Shown here: positions 35,223 to 47,639 of the stretch, in pieces | How the letters are laid out: every line of letters starts with the position of its first letter | Position numbering within the stretch: the stretch's first letter is position 1 | Assembly (NCBI RefSeq): GCF_023159225.1 | Contig: NC_063161.1 | Location: forward strand, 124,224,958 to 124,288,957 | DNA from: Perognathus longimembris pacificus | Taxonomy: Eukaryota > Chordata > Mammalia > Rodentia > Heteromyidae | Direction: 5' to 3' | DNA: 64,000 nt | The notes under the pieces: generated by a model | What the model saw: the letters and a program-made list of their open reading frames with translations, nothing else | Told to the model about the DNA's origin: nothing | Database searches by the model: none | Program-made: the position numbers and the translations under genes

Positions 35223-37258
35223 CTCTTCTAGATATATGCATTCACAAATATTTCTCAAGGTTTCACAAGCATTCCACTTATTCTACTGTCTCCCTTCTTT
35301 ATGTCATTGCCTTTGTTGTAATCCCTCTGTAGCCATTAGAAGAAAAGTGGACTACATAGCACAATTAAATATAAGTAGACCATCTGTTTAAACACTTTGG
35401 TGTGCATGATACAAAACAGCCATGGTGACTGACAGCTTCCCTTAATCTGACCACAATGGTACTTCCAAGAACTTGACTGTGCAAACTGGAAAACAGAATA
35501 TCATATGGTCTTAGTAGATTCTTGCCTTTAGTTTAGATTCCTGACAATGTTACCAAGGGTCATTAACCAAACATATTTCCAAGCATAATCTAGAATGATA
35601 AAACTACTTTAGGCCTTATCGGTGACATATTCTTCCTACATGTGCACAGATAAAAATAGCAATGTCAGACACAACAACTGTCAGATTTGATGCCTGGGGC
35701 ATCGTTTTCAGTAATGACAGATGTGGATGCTAAATTGAGGTTTCCTGTGCACTCTTTACTTGTACCTCTTTCAAGAAAGGCACCCAGTGATAGGCTTTAA
35801 ATTTTCATGTTTTCCTTCTGTATTTGGATGCTAAGAAGACAAACAAGGCACTTACTTCATGATGTGGGGAAAGGAGACAAAAGAACACATGTCAAAGTAG
35901 AATTTTCAGCTACATAAGAAAAGACAGCACCTGTCTCACTGACAAGTCCCTTTTAAATGTGGGAAAGGACTGAGTCTCTTTAGGAGTTCATTGTTACATT
36001 CCTTTTAAAAGTTACTTCTGCACCTAAAGGCTCTTTTTAAACTGCATTTGGAGCCCCTCCCAATTTATACTTCCCTTCCATTGTTCCCTGAGTCATATAT
36101 TCTAGGGTAAGCAAACTATTTGTGTCTAGGGCTAAAGTGAATATTTTAGTTTGGGCGAGCAGTAGGGTCTGTTACCACAACTTGATCTATATGAATGAAT
36201 GGGTATAGTTCTGTTCTAATAAAACTATATTCATGACAGTGAATCAACAACTATATATAATTTTCACATCACAAATTATTCCTATTCTTTAGTTTTTTTC
36301 TCTAATTGTTTACAAATATGAAACACATTTTAAACTCATTTAAAATGTTTAGGGGTATACAATTTTGGTGTTTGGGCTTATGGTCTTCTGACCCCTGGTT
36401 CGTACAACTTACATAGAGGGACTTGATGAAACAAGTCACTTCTAATTACTAGTCTATGACTTGTCAGGTCTCTTTACCATCAAGCTGAGAGCTCAAAAAG
36501 GGATCTACCACTACATCACATATCCTTCTGAAAGGCCAGGAAAGAATTTATCTCATTCAAAAATATATACCCTTCTAAAATCTTCCTCAAGCACACTTCA
36601 GTTGTGTTCTAGTGTGTCTACATATCTTAGGTTAAAAATAAAAGGCCCTTACTAGTAAACATGCTCCTTATATTTTCCTTCCTTTCAGAATACTCTATTT
36701 TCAAACTGCTGAAAAGAAAGTGGGAGATGTGTTACATTTTTTTAAATCTTACTAGGGCTGAATGCTAAGTTCCGGTAAATTTGGTGAGAGTTGTGTCTGA
36801 TCCAATTTAGAACTATGTTGAATTCCTTTCTCATGACTTCTAATAGCTTCTAAATCAAGAAAACTGGACCTTGAGTGCTTTAAATGAGAAGGTACTGTAA
36901 TGACAGAGGAGATAAGACACAGAGCTAGTGAGTAGATACAACTTTCGTAGACTGCCAGTGTCTGCTCAAGTGTGGGTTTCCTTATTTTGTTTTACTCTAC
37001 TTTTAGTGGTTATATTACCCCTCCACTCCTCTCCTTTCTCCTCCACTCTCTCTTCCCCTCCTATCTCCTCTGCTCCTTTGTCCTTTCCATTCATTTCTTT
37101 CCTGATATTATTAAAGAATGATACAGTCATGTGAGCTAGGTAAAGCTGTCTGCTTCCCATAAATATATTAAGATACACACAGGTGACCCTGGGCATGTGA
37201 ACAAGGTAGTGGCTAGTCAGCATTAAATGTCCTCAATCCAATGCTCAGTTTCTCAATG
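35223..37258. other. No gene; unique sequence
   Basis: No recognisable repeat or exon. A pyrimidine-rich stretch lies at about 37020-37095. Confidence 0.5.
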
Positions 37259-37482
37259 AAGTGCAACATTATCTTGTTGGAGATGGTTCTGGGAATTGAA
37301 CTCAGGGTCTGAGCTCTTTTGCTCAAAGCTAATGTTCTAACACTTTGAGACACAGCTTCACTTCCAGTTTTGGAGTGGTTAATTGACCATAAGAGTCTCA
37401 TGTGGACTTTTCTGCCTCTGCTAGAAGGTAGCAATCCCAAGATATCAACCTTACAAGCATGAGCCACCAGTGCCCAGAGAAA
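37259..37482 (-). mobile_element. Composite 7SL-headed SINE, antisense
   Basis: 'gggaattgaactcagggtct' and 'ttttgctcaaagctaatgtt' (complement of the right part), then 'gaccataagagtctcatgtg', then 'acaagcatgagccaccagtg' (complement of the head start). Confidence 0.65.
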
Positions 37483-37534
37483 ATTTATCATTTGGAGCTA
37501 CAGTTGTTGTACCACAATCTTGAGTTTCCAAGAA

Positions 37535-37780
37535 GATATGTGGAATTGCAGAACAAATACCCTCTCCCTAAATAAGTTCTATGCCTCTATCAGAAACAAT
37601 GACATTACCCCATTCACAAGGAAATGTAAGGACTTGGAAAAATTTATACTAAGTGAAGTGAAACAAACCCAAAGAAACATGGACTCTACGGTTTCCCTCA
37701 TAGGGATTAATTAGTACATGTTTAGGCTAGTCATAGCAGAAGATCACAATAGCCAAATAGCTATGCCCATATGAACACAT
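37535..37780 (+). pseudogene. L1 fragment with ORF2 C-terminal tail
   Basis: A sense L1 relic. One frame preserves the end of the ORF2 reverse transcriptase polyprotein: CKDLEKFILSEVKQTQRN then a few residues and a stop at 37712-37714. This is the conserved C-terminal tail of mammalian L1 ORF2p, whose function is in retrotransposition. Only the last ~45 codons are present. The 3' UTR portion continues to about 37780, where an IDL-Geo SINE is inserted. The expected L1 3' end is missing, so this is a truncated dead copy. Other ORF2 tails in this window are at 39.7 and 61.5 kb. Confidence 0.8.
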
Positions 37781-37794
37781 AAGTTACAACAAAA

Positions 37795-37996
37795 GGGGCA
37801 GGGAATACGGCCTAGGGGTAGAGTGCTTGCCTTGTGTGCATGAAGCCCTGGGTTCAATTCCTCAGCACCACATAAACAGAAAAAGCCAGAAATGGCGCTG
37901 TGGCTCAAGTGGTAGAGTGCTAGCCTTGGGCAAAAGGTCAGAGACAGTGTCCATGCCTTGAGTTCAAGCCCCAGGACTGCCCCCCCCAAAAAAAAA
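37795..37996 (+). mobile_element. IDL-Geo type dimeric SINE at the broken end of an L1
   Basis: Sense, full length; a C-run precedes the A tail at 37981-37996. The duplication aagttaca(a/g)caaaa lies at 37781-37794 and 37997-38010. Confidence 0.95.
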
Positions 37997-38383
37997 AAGT
38001 TACAGCAAAAAAATTGGCCTTACAACTGGATAATTCATCAACATTCTCATCAGGTCAAAGTCGGAAGTAGGACTCTACAGAGTCATAGGCATTTTCAGTG
38101 GGAAAGTTTAGTCAGCATTGTTAAAAGCTCCTGTCACCTCCATAATTGAGGGAGCATTGATAGATTCTGTGACTTGAAGAGGAGGAAACAGGAAACCTAG
38201 CTCTCTGGCTCCCCTGTCCTTCAAATATACTTCCAGGTTCCTAGACTCCACTAGAGCATTCTCTATTTTATCCAGCTGGCTTCTCCAATGTTTCCAAATT
38301 CCTCCCACATGCCAGCTCCCAAATGTTCTGAGCTATGTTATAATGAATAGTCACAGCCATAACCCTACTCATGGTACCAGTTT

Positions 38384-38790
38384 CCATGTTAGCTCTCCAT
38401 TGCTGTGACAAAATTTCTAAGAAAATCAATAGGAAGAAAGATTTATTTTGGATCACAGTTTCTGTGGTTTCAATCAAGACAGCTTGTCTCAGTTGTTTCT
38501 GGGCCTGTGATGAAGTGGATCTTGGTGGCTGGGAGCAAGTAGTGGAACAAAGCTGTTCACCTCATGACTGACAGGAAGCAAAAAGAGAGAGAAACGAGGG
38601 AGCCAGGACCAAACATACCGTTCAAGGGCTCATGCTCAGTGATTTGTCTCAATTAGGTCTTATTTTCTAAGGCATTCCATTATCTCCCAATCTCTCATTA
38701 AGCTATGACCCCATCAAAAGATTAATCCATACAAGAGGTCAGAACTCTCTTGGTCAAATAATATCTAAAGGACCCCACTACACATACTAC
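38384..38790 (-). mobile_element. ERVL-MaLR-type LTR (MT/ORR1-like), antisense
   Basis: Read on minus it contains 'gatccaaaataaatctttct', the AATAAA-bearing 3' segment typical of these rodent LTRs, preceded by 'atcacaggcccagaaacaac'. It aligns by eye with the sense copies at 40.9 and 63.4 kb. The 5' end (right side on plus) is approximate. The subfamily was not determined. Confidence 0.6.
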
Positions 38791-39232
38791 TGCACTTTTA
38801 TATAAAATGGGACCCTTTGAGAAATATTATATTATATTAATGTTATATTACATGTCACTTCCCTCCTGTGCCATTTTTTATCCATTAGAAAGGGCCTCTA
38901 CATCCCTTCCCTATAGCGTGAATTATTGATAAAACTTCAGAATAATGTAAAAGTAGATTGAAGGCTGGTGGTATTGAGTAGCATGTGGGCAGCTCTGGGA
39001 TGTATTTCAAGGAGAAAAAAAGTGATTGGGAAACAGATAGCAATGATTACCAAAAAAAAAAAAATCCAAGAATACAAAGTCGTCCTTCTAGACTAAGTCA
39101 AATAAAAATCAGATTTTAAAAAAGATGCCTATGTTTTGGGGGGTTTATTTTGCTCCCCAATCCTCCTTACCTTTTCTTCCTTTCAGCACTGAAAAATTAA
39201 ATTAAGCTAGAAATATGTGAGAATTACTTCAT

Positions 39233-39985
39233 TTCTTTTTTTTTCTCAAATTTTTATTATCAAACTGATGTACAGAGAGGTTACAGTATCATACGTTGGG
39301 CATTGGATACATTTCTTGTACTGTTTGTTGCCTTGTCCCTCATGCCCTCCTCCCTCCCCCCCTTTCCCTCCCCCCCAGGTGTTCAGTTCACTTACACCAA
39401 ACAGTTTTGCAAGTATTGCTTTTGTAGTTATTTCTCTTTTTTTACCCTGTGTCTCTCAAATTTGGTATTCCCTTTGAATTTCCTACTTCCAATACCAGTA
39501 AACACGGTTTCCAATATACTCAGATAAGATTACAGAGATAGTGTAGGTACAACCATAGGAAGGTGATACAAGAACATCATCAATAATAGAAACTACACAT
39601 ACACATAGGACGTTGAAAGTAGTTACAACTGTGATATATCACTTGTTTCCATAACATGGAGTTCATTTCACTTAGCATCATCTTATGTGTTCCTAAGGGT
39701 ATAGCTATTGGGCCTTGTGATGCTCTGCTATGGCTTGCCTAATCCTGTACTAATTATTCCCAATAAGGGAGGCCATAGAGTCCATGTTTCTTTGGGTCTG
39801 GATCACTTCACTTAGTATAACTTTTTCCAAGTCCTTCCATTTCCTTACAAATGGAACAATGTCATTCTTTCTGATAGAGGCATAAAATTCCATTGTGTAT
39901 ATGTACCACATTTCCCTGATCCATTCATCTATGGAGGGGCATCTGGGTTGGTTCCAGATTCTCGCTATGTTTTCATTTCATTAGG
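39233..39985 (-). mobile_element. 5'-truncated L1, antisense, reaching into ORF2
   Basis: The longest L1 3' end here. The tail complement at 39233-39275, the G-rich tract complement (39345-39380), the UTR, then the ORF2 stop (minus-strand TAG at 39750-39752) and about 230 bp of C-terminal coding sequence including 'cattgtgtatatgtaccaca'. Possible short duplication ttcatttc at both edges. It serves as the in-window reference for the L1 consensus. Confidence 0.85.
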
Positions 39986-40054
39986 ACAAAATATTTTCTA
40001 TCTCTGAAATTATCACAACAGGCAAATTGCAGAATTTTATGCTACTAGAAAACT

Positions 40055-40153
40055 TCTTTCCTTCCTTCCTTCCTTTCCTCCTCTCTCCCTCTATTCCTTT
40101 ATTTCTTCTTTCCTTTTATCCTTTCTTTTTTCCTTTTATTCTTTCTTCCTTCT
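40055..40153. repeat. Polypyrimidine (CTTT/CCTT)n tract
   Basis: A 100-bp C/T-rich stretch of ttcc, tctc and cttt units. Confidence 0.85.
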
Positions 40154-40849
40154 TGATTGTTAATATAATTACAGAAGAACAGCTGTGTAGAAAGAGAAAG
40201 AGAATTATGAAAATGTGATAGGAGTCATAATTGGTTTCCAGGTCCAACTGTTTTGTTTGCTGATATTCTGTTTGCAACAGACATGAACTGTAAGCTTCTC
40301 TTGTTTCCATAAACTTTTCCATATCTAGACTGGAGAATTTGCTGAAAAACTCATAGCAGGGGTCTGAGCAATCTATTATATTCTCAAAGTTTCATCTTTT
40401 CACTTTCATATGCAAAATGTTCTCCATCTAATCTGTTCTGGGTAGTTTTATAAATAGTTCCTCTTTTACTTTCATCTGTATTTGTTCTTTTCAAAGGATT
40501 ATCACAACCTATATTCCTGACTTCTTCTCTGGATAGGTATTTCAATCTACCAGTTCCTTGGCATTATGCTTTTAATTCTTAAATAAATCCCTTAATCTGG
40601 TTTTCAGTCACACATTGCATCATAAATGCCTATAAAATAAACTACCAATGTATAAAGAAGGCATGTAAGATTGCTAATATGCTAGTTTTTTATATCTTTT
40701 CTTTCCCATATATTTCAGCAATTTTAAACATCTTGCCATTCATCAAACATTTCAGACTCTACCATGCTTAGTATACATTATTTTACACTGTCTTGGTTTT
40801 CCTGTCATGCATTCTTCTAGATTACTGTTGTTTGAAATTTAAATGTCTC

Positions 40850-41307
40850 TCAGAGGCAGGTGTTAAAAGGATTAATCCACAAGTTAGTGCTATTAGTAGG
40901 TAAGGAAATCAAGATTGAGAGCCCAGTAGGAGAACTTCTAGTTATTAAGTGCCTTGAAGGGGAGTGTGGAACCTTAGCTCCATTCTCTCTGTCTCTCATT
41001 CTCTCTCTCTTCTCTCTGTCTCTCTCTCTTTGTTTCTCTCTCTTTCTTTGTCTCTCTCTTTCTCTGCCTCTGTCTATCTCTGCATTTGTCTCTGTGTGTC
41101 TCTCGCTGTCTCTGTTTCTGTCTCTCCTATCCCTCTTCCATTGTAGGCATGAGGTGAGCAATTATGTTGATTTATCATGAAATGCTATCTCACCTCGAAC
41201 CTAGAGAAATGGTATGAACTGACCTTCAAAACTCTAAGCCAAATAGAACCTTTTCTCCTTGTAATGTGATGATCTTCATTATTTGTTTTAGTAACAAATA
41301 GCTAACA
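40850..41307 (+). mobile_element. ERVL-MaLR-type LTR with expanded (TC)n
   Basis: Begins near tgttaaaaggattaatcc, has 'gtgccttgaaggggagtgtg', a long (TC)n expansion at about 40979-41128, 'ggcatgaggtgagca', and ends 'aatagctaaca'. The two open frames of about 105 codons over the TC tract are repeat artefacts. Same family as 38.4 kb (reverse) and 63.4 kb. Confidence 0.6.
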
Positions 41308-44045
41308 TATAGACAATGTTCAATATCCTCTTGTCTCTGAGTGCCTATTCACTCTTCCAGAGGTAATAGCAAAATGCACTCCTCTGGTGAAACAGTGGAT
41401 TAATCCTTCCCTAGGGATGCGTCACACTTTAGAGCTCATTTTATACTGATACTTTAGCAAGAAAGAAAAATAAATTGAATTCTGTTAGCAAACAGAAACA
41501 TAACTATTCCAAGGAGAATTTTAATATTGTAATAACTCACCTTTTCAATCATTCAATGAGAGTTAAACATAGAACTTTTTTCTTTCTAGAGACAGAATTT
41601 TGAATCCCAGAATTTCAATGACATTAAGGTTTTTCACATGACTAATAGTATCATGTAACTCAGGACTAGGAGATAAAGAAAACTGAGTGTTGTCTATCTT
41701 ATGCTACCTTGAAATATTACTACCAGGGAGTGGGAGGAAAAAAAGAATCTAAAATCCTTCAAAGCATATAATGGGTAAAATGTATTCATCAAACTAGTAG
41801 CCAACTCAGCTATTTGTAATAACTCTTAGATAATGGCTATATTCAAATGCTGGAAGAAATTACAACAACTTTTCCAAAGATTGTTGGTTTTTTTTTAAAT
41901 AAAGGCAACATTAAGTAATGCAGGGGCTGGAAGACAGTGAAACAGACCAGCTATTGATGGGAATGAGTTTCCCTCCCTTTTCTCTCCATTTTCATACAAT
42001 GTAAGCCTCTTAACTGTTGTGTAACAGCAAATTTAGTGTATTATCTCAATAATCCCTTGGGTAACTATTTGGAGGAACTTGAAACATTAGATATAGTACC
42101 TCCTTTACTGCCCATTAGAGATTTGATAAATACAACGTGCTTTTGAAATAAAAATAATAATAATAATAATTAGGCTTTGAAATACAATATAAGAAAAAAA
42201 AACAGAGTTTTCTCAAAGGTCTTAAAAGTGTGTATGCTGTAACAATTGCAACTTGCAGATTCCTCTTCAATCCTGTTCTGTAGCCGGGAGGGTTACAATT
42301 TTTCTACTGGTGCTCCATTCATTGTTCTAAGCAGTGGCATGGTTCCTGTTATTTTAATGGGACTCATCCTCAAGGGAAAAAAAAAATTTGTGGGTTTTGG
42401 TTTAATATTAACTCTGAGAAGTCATGATTTTCAAAAGGAGAGAGGAAACTATCTATATTTTCTGCAGTAAGGTCAAAATGGTATTTCCCTGTTCATCTTA
42501 CTATGTACCTTGATTAGAAATGTAGACCCATCTCTTTCTGTCTATCTGTAAGTTCCATCCCTACTTGCTAACACCTCTGGATCCTTTCCATTAAATATCT
42601 ATCAAATATATTTGGCTTCATAATATAGTTATTAGTAGAGGGGATAATATTTTCAATGAGATCTAAAACCTTGAACAGAGGAATCTTGAAATGTTCATCT
42701 TCATGTACCCAAAAGGATAGTTGCATAGTGCCTTAGTAGTACTTATAATGTTCTTTTCTAGTTAAAGAAAAAAGAATGTCATATGTAGCAAAACACAATG
42801 AGAACTTAATGAAAACTTCCCCAAAGTAGCTGCTAATGATGGAAATTTTTCTTATTCCTACTCTCTTATTGGAACAATGACCAGCCTCAAATCATCATAT
42901 GCGAATCTTATAACTATGCACAGGAAGCTCATAAGCTTCTGTGTAGGGCAGACGGACCCAGTAATAGTTGCACAGGGAGAATTCACTCGACTTAACTGGA
43001 ATTGTATGGGCCTATTCCTTTCTCTGAGCTCTGGGAACCAGCCAGAGCTTGCCAATCACTAAGGGAGCCACTATTCTGGTGCTCAAATTGTGATTATTAT
43101 CTGATAGTTTCAATGCACTAAATGACACTCTAGCGACTACAAGAATTAATGGTCCTCCAAAAAGTGAACAGCTTAGTCCTACCTGATTGTTATGATCAGC
43201 CCCATTGTGTTTTATTTGAAAGTTTTGATTCCTTTTCTCTTCTGTTCTCCTGAGTGGAGACAATGGATCAGTTAAATTCCATTTACACAGTTGTACAATA
43301 GTTTTTATAGTGTCTCTCTAAAGCCCAGACTGTTCTCCAACTTAAGCCCAGGCTGGACTTGAATACTCGAGCATCTTGACTCTCCTCATATGTGAGATTA
43401 TCACCCACAAATTCTTCTAATTCTGACTGACATACATCTAGCTTACCAAGAGTCAAACATAGTAAGATACTGATAAATTCAAGACCTAAGCCTGAGAGTC
43501 TTTTAAGTGCTGAAATGATTTTCCATGTTGGTAACTATAAGTGTATGTCTAATATAGTAATGGCAGGAAAACTGAGAATTTCAGAAATATTCCCTGTCTT
43601 TAAAACACATTGGATTCAGTTAGAAAAGAAACAAATTAGTCAAATGAGTGTTGTCATTTCAACTATGTGGAATATCAAGATGTAGATCAAAGTGAAGTGG
43701 TATCTTTAGAAAAAGCCCTCTAAAAATACATCAAAACATTAATAGACCAAAGATTTAAATATGCATTCAGCAGATCATAAATTGAGGAAGCCAAATGGAA
43801 TAAGGAATGAGTCATACTTAAACTGAATATATGTAGAGCTCTATGCTATGTGTTTGAATGTGTTTGGCAAAAGTTTACGTGTTGAAATGTTAATATGCCA
43901 ACCATTAGCTTAAAAACATGAGAAATTTGAACTTTTAGAATGTAGTAAAGAAATTTGAGTCTTTAGAATGTAGTTAGTATTAAGTGAGGTCATGAAGGTA
44001 GGGCTCCATAATGGAACCTGGTTCTTCAGAAGATGAAATAAGTAT
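41308..44045. other. No gene; unique sequence, (AAT)n at 42150-42171, odd CpG-bearing block at about 42850-43250
   Basis: Mostly AT-rich unique sequence. The block at 42850-43250 is higher in complexity and holds several CpG dinucleotides (gcgaatc, agacggac, ctcgac, agcgac). A B1-like scrap may lie at about 43300-43410 ('aggctggacttgaatactcg'). At 43921-43977 a 28-bp unit (agaaatttga...) occurs twice in tandem. Confidence 0.4.
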
Positions 44046-44345
44046 AACCAGGCACTGGTGGTTTATGCCTGTAATCCTAGATAGCCAGGTGGGTCATGGC
44101 TCAAAGCCAACTAGGGCAGGAAAGTTGGTGAGAAACCAGAAGTGATATGGTGGCTAAAAGTGATAGAGTGCTAGCATTGAGCAAAAATGCTCAAGGACAG
44201 TGTCCAAGCCCTGAGTTTAAGCCCCGTGATAAAAAAACAACAGCAACCACATCTCTTAATTCCAATGAACTACTAAAAATCCAGAAGTGGAGGTATTACT
44301 CCTGGCCTTGAGTGACAAAGCTCAAGACCCTGAGTTTAAATTCTA
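44046..44345 (+). mobile_element. Composite 7SL-headed SINE plus an extra right-monomer-like unit
   Basis: Head 'ggtttatgcctgtaatccta'; right part 'ggctaaaagtgatagagtgc', 'ctagcattgagc' and 'ccctgagtttaagccccgtg', then an A/C-rich tail. A second right-monomer-like piece (about 44278-44345: ccagaagtggaggtatta, ccctgagtttaaattc) follows. Confidence 0.65.
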
Positions 44346-44399
44346 ACCTTGAACAATAAACGAAAGAAGAGTGTCAGGCACTGAGTTCATGACACAAAT

Positions 44400-45930
44400 A
44401 CCAGCAAAAAAGCAAACAAAAATAAATCATGTCAAAAACCTTCTACTTAACTTCCTCATACTATATATTCATGCAGAGATTGTCTCATTTCTTTCTTCAT
44501 TTCATTTTGACCCTTACTAATTCCTCTTTCCAGTCCCCTGTAATCTTTGCTCCTTGTCTTTCAAAAAGACAATTTTATGAAAGAGGACTCTAAAAAGAAC
44601 ACAAAACAGGGTGAAAGCTGTTTAAATTCAAAACAGCATATCTTCAATGATTTTAGACAACAAGCTGTCATCATAACCATGTGAGTTATGTCAACTCAAA
44701 TGATGAATGTGGAAAAGCATCTTACAATATCAATAAGATGTTTGCTGGGAGACACTTGTATTATCAACAATAGTATATACACACTGAAAAATATTGCCTA
44801 GTTTCTATGCTAAATTCACAGCTAAGATTCCCATTTAAAAACAAAATATGATTGAAAAGCCCCTTCTCACAGTCCACAAGCCAACTAAAAAACACTCTAA
44901 AAGAACTTTGATGACTTCAAGAAAATGGATGCTCTGAAAGTAGTTTGACTTTGAGGTAGAACAAAATTAAATTGGTTTCCACCAGGTTGGCCACAATCAA
45001 GAAATTCAAACTTAACTCTGAAAGTAAGAGAGACACTTGAAGACTAGTAATATGGTTTCAGGGAGAGGAAGATGAATTTAACCAAAGTTTTTGAACTCTC
45101 TAGTGAGGAGGGAGGTCATAGATAGGAAGCCTAAAAAGTCTGCAGTAATCTAGACAGGCAATGATTAAAGTCTGGACGAGAAAAGGAATTATTGATTGTC
45201 TAAAGGGGGAGTGGGTGGAGGGAGTTAATTTCCCTTGCTTCTTCTTTACCTCACACAAATAAATCATGGCTTTCACCTATACATCTGAAGAAAATATATC
45301 ATGAAAAAAGCTGAACTACTGAGGGATAAAAACTTAAATGCTATTGGAACCAGAATCTGTAAAGCTAGCTATATAAATATAAATTATTAATTACTAAGGC
45401 CAACCCTTATTCCCATATTGCCAGAGCCTGCTGAGGTTTTTGAAAACCAATATGTTTTTGTCTTGAAGGGTGTTTGAAAGAAACTGGTTAACCTAAAAGG
45501 CCTTGAGATGTTAGGGGAATTACGGAGAGACTCTGTAAATCAATACAATTTCTTCAGCAAATACTGTATCAAAAAGAATGACATTGAATTCAACATTGTC
45601 AGCAATGGAGATAAAATCATTTATATCCAAGAAAGTGTAAACAGCCTCAGACTAAATAGTTGGCAGCACCAGAGGAAATTGAAAGAGGCACAGCCCCTCC
45701 TGCACTACACAGTCTTTGATTCAGTAGGGGGTCCATTTACAAAGACATTCCTCTGCTTTGAAGAATGACAACCACCCCTCCCTCCAAAGGGGATTTTAGC
45801 ACTTAGCAGAAACCAGTGCTTTCCTTTTGGTATAATAAAAATATTCTCCATCATTACTGGTTCCCACATACTTAAGCATTCTAGTAGTCTCTTGTTTTAC
45901 TAACAAGAGATACTTTTGTTGACAAAATAT
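44400..45930. other. No gene; unique sequence
   Basis: The 86-codon frame at 45508-45768 is the most protein-like in composition, but I recognise no family and see no splice or promoter context. Otherwise nothing. Confidence 0.4.
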
Positions 45931-46345
45931 AAATTTTGGATACATTTTAATGGGTTTCATTCTAATGTAATATTGTACATTCATGCATGCATATACAAAT
46001 ATATGTATACACATATATATACATAATACTTCTATCATATTCACATCTATTATCTTCTCTGGACTCCCTTTCCCCTCCCACCTATCTCCACCATTATCAT
46101 ATATTTCCCCTTCTACTTTCATGGCTTTCTAAAATCTGTATTCATCATGTAAAATATTGTGATGCTTGTGTTTTGGGTCTAGAATATTTCATTAACATGA
46201 TGATATCCATTTTATCACTATTTTTTCTACATATGATATATTTTTGCTCTTCTTTATGGCTGAAGAAATTTCCAGCCACATTTTCTCTATTCACTTACCT
46301 ACTGATGGGCACCCTGAATTCACAGTTAGCTAATTATACTTTTAG
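45931..46345 (-). mobile_element. Old antisense L1 fragment over the 3' UTR/ORF2 end
   Basis: 'ttttaatgggtttcattcta', a TA-rich patch, then 'ttctttatggctgaagaaat', 'ttcacttacctactgatggg' and 'caccctgaattcacag'. These are the complement of the L1 ORF2 C-terminal region. The 139-codon plus-strand frame across it is a by-product. Confidence 0.6.
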
Positions 46346-46790
46346 GAGAGAAAAACCAGTGCAAATTGGGACAGAATTCAAGGAGAATAAACTACCCAAA
46401 AGTTAGAAACTATTTAAAGAATTCATACTGTTTGCCTCAAATATCATAATCTTTTGGGTCTTAGTTCATGCATCTTTAAAATAAGGAAGGAATAATTTAA
46501 TTTAATATCTTCTGAGGTATTAGTTGGCATGCCATCACAATAACAAATACTGAGGTTAAATCCCCTATAGAAAAGAAATCTCTGTTCTGGCTCAATTTCA
46601 AGGGTTCATTCATGGTGAGCTGGTCCCCTTGTTTGTAGAACATGAGGTTGGGAAGGCTGTAGTATTGTTACTATATGCTAGCTGCCAAGCAAACAGGAAA
46701 GTGTAAAGGTCTCAACACCCTTTCCAAGGTCACACTTCCAATGATCAAACTTGCTTGTAAGTTAAGTAGACTCCACCCACGAAGATTTCT

Positions 46791-47004
46791 TTCTTTTTTT
46801 TGTTTGTTTTTGTGCCAGTCCTGGGCCTTGGACTCAGGGTCTGAGCACTGTCCCTGGCTTCTTTTTGCTCAAGGCTAGCACTCTACCACTTGAGCCACAG
46901 CGCCACCTCTGGCCAATCTCTATATATGTGGTGCTGGGGAATCGAACCCAGGGCTTCATGTATATGAGGCAAGCACTCTTGCCACTAGGCCATATTCCCA
47001 GCCC
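46791..47004 (-). mobile_element. IDL-Geo type dimeric SINE
   Basis: Antisense, full length, body 46813-47004. An 11-bp duplication, cgaagatttct, lies at 46780-46790 and 47005-47015. Confidence 0.93.
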
Positions 47005-47419
47005 CGAAGATTTCTATCCTAATACTTTGCAATAGTTTTTAAGATTGTCAACTAAATAAGCCTTTACCATGTGGATCTTGAGGAATTCATATGTCTATTT
47101 GTATATCCCATGTTATCATTAACTGTTCCAGGTCTCCCAAAACCCACATGCACAAGTCTAGAGAGACTTTCATCTTGTAAATACTCATGTGTTTCAACAA
47201 AAAAGGCAAATGGAATGTTTAAAGGAGAAGGCAAGAAGTATTGGAAGCAATTAAGAGGAAAATAAAGACATAGATTAAAGAGAATAAAGGACTAGCTTGC
47301 CAATTACCAAATACTTATCAAGCATCAGCTATGGCTTACTGGAAGGCAGAGGCATGAGACTCATGGACTCCATGGATTCCAGAAGTCAACATTTTACCAC
47401 ATTCAGAATTAAATTACCA

Positions 47420-47621
47420 GGCTGGGAATGTGGCCTAGTGGTAGAGTGCTTACCTAGCATGCATGAATCCCTGAGTTTGATTCTCAGTACCACATATACA
47501 GAAAATGCTGTAAGTGGCGCTGTGGCTCAAGTGGTAGAGTGCTAGTCTTGAGCAAAAAGAAGCCAGGCACAGTGCTCAGGCCCTGAGTTCATGCCCCAGG
47601 ACTGGCAAAAAAAATAATAAT
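47420..47621 (+). mobile_element. IDL-Geo type dimeric SINE
   Basis: Sense: ggctgggaatgtggcctagt, then the right monomer (cgctgtggctcaagtggtag), ending ggactggc and an AAT-rich tail. A short aattacc lies on both sides (47412-47418, 47622-47628). Confidence 0.9.
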
Positions 47622-47639
47622 AATTACCTCCTCAAATAT

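Noticed and set aside
40850..41180. Overlapping 103- and 106-codon frames on opposite strands
   Set aside because: Both are created by the (TC)n expansion in a MaLR LTR; RE/LS-rich low-complexity translation only.
45508..45768. 86-codon frame that looks protein-like
   Set aside because: No family recognised, no splice sites, promoter or poly(A) context to support an exon or processed pseudogene. A protein search would be decisive.
45987..46406. Longest open frame in the window (139 codons, plus strand)
   Set aside because: It lies across an antisense L1 fragment and a TA-rich patch. It has no domain and its composition follows the repeat.
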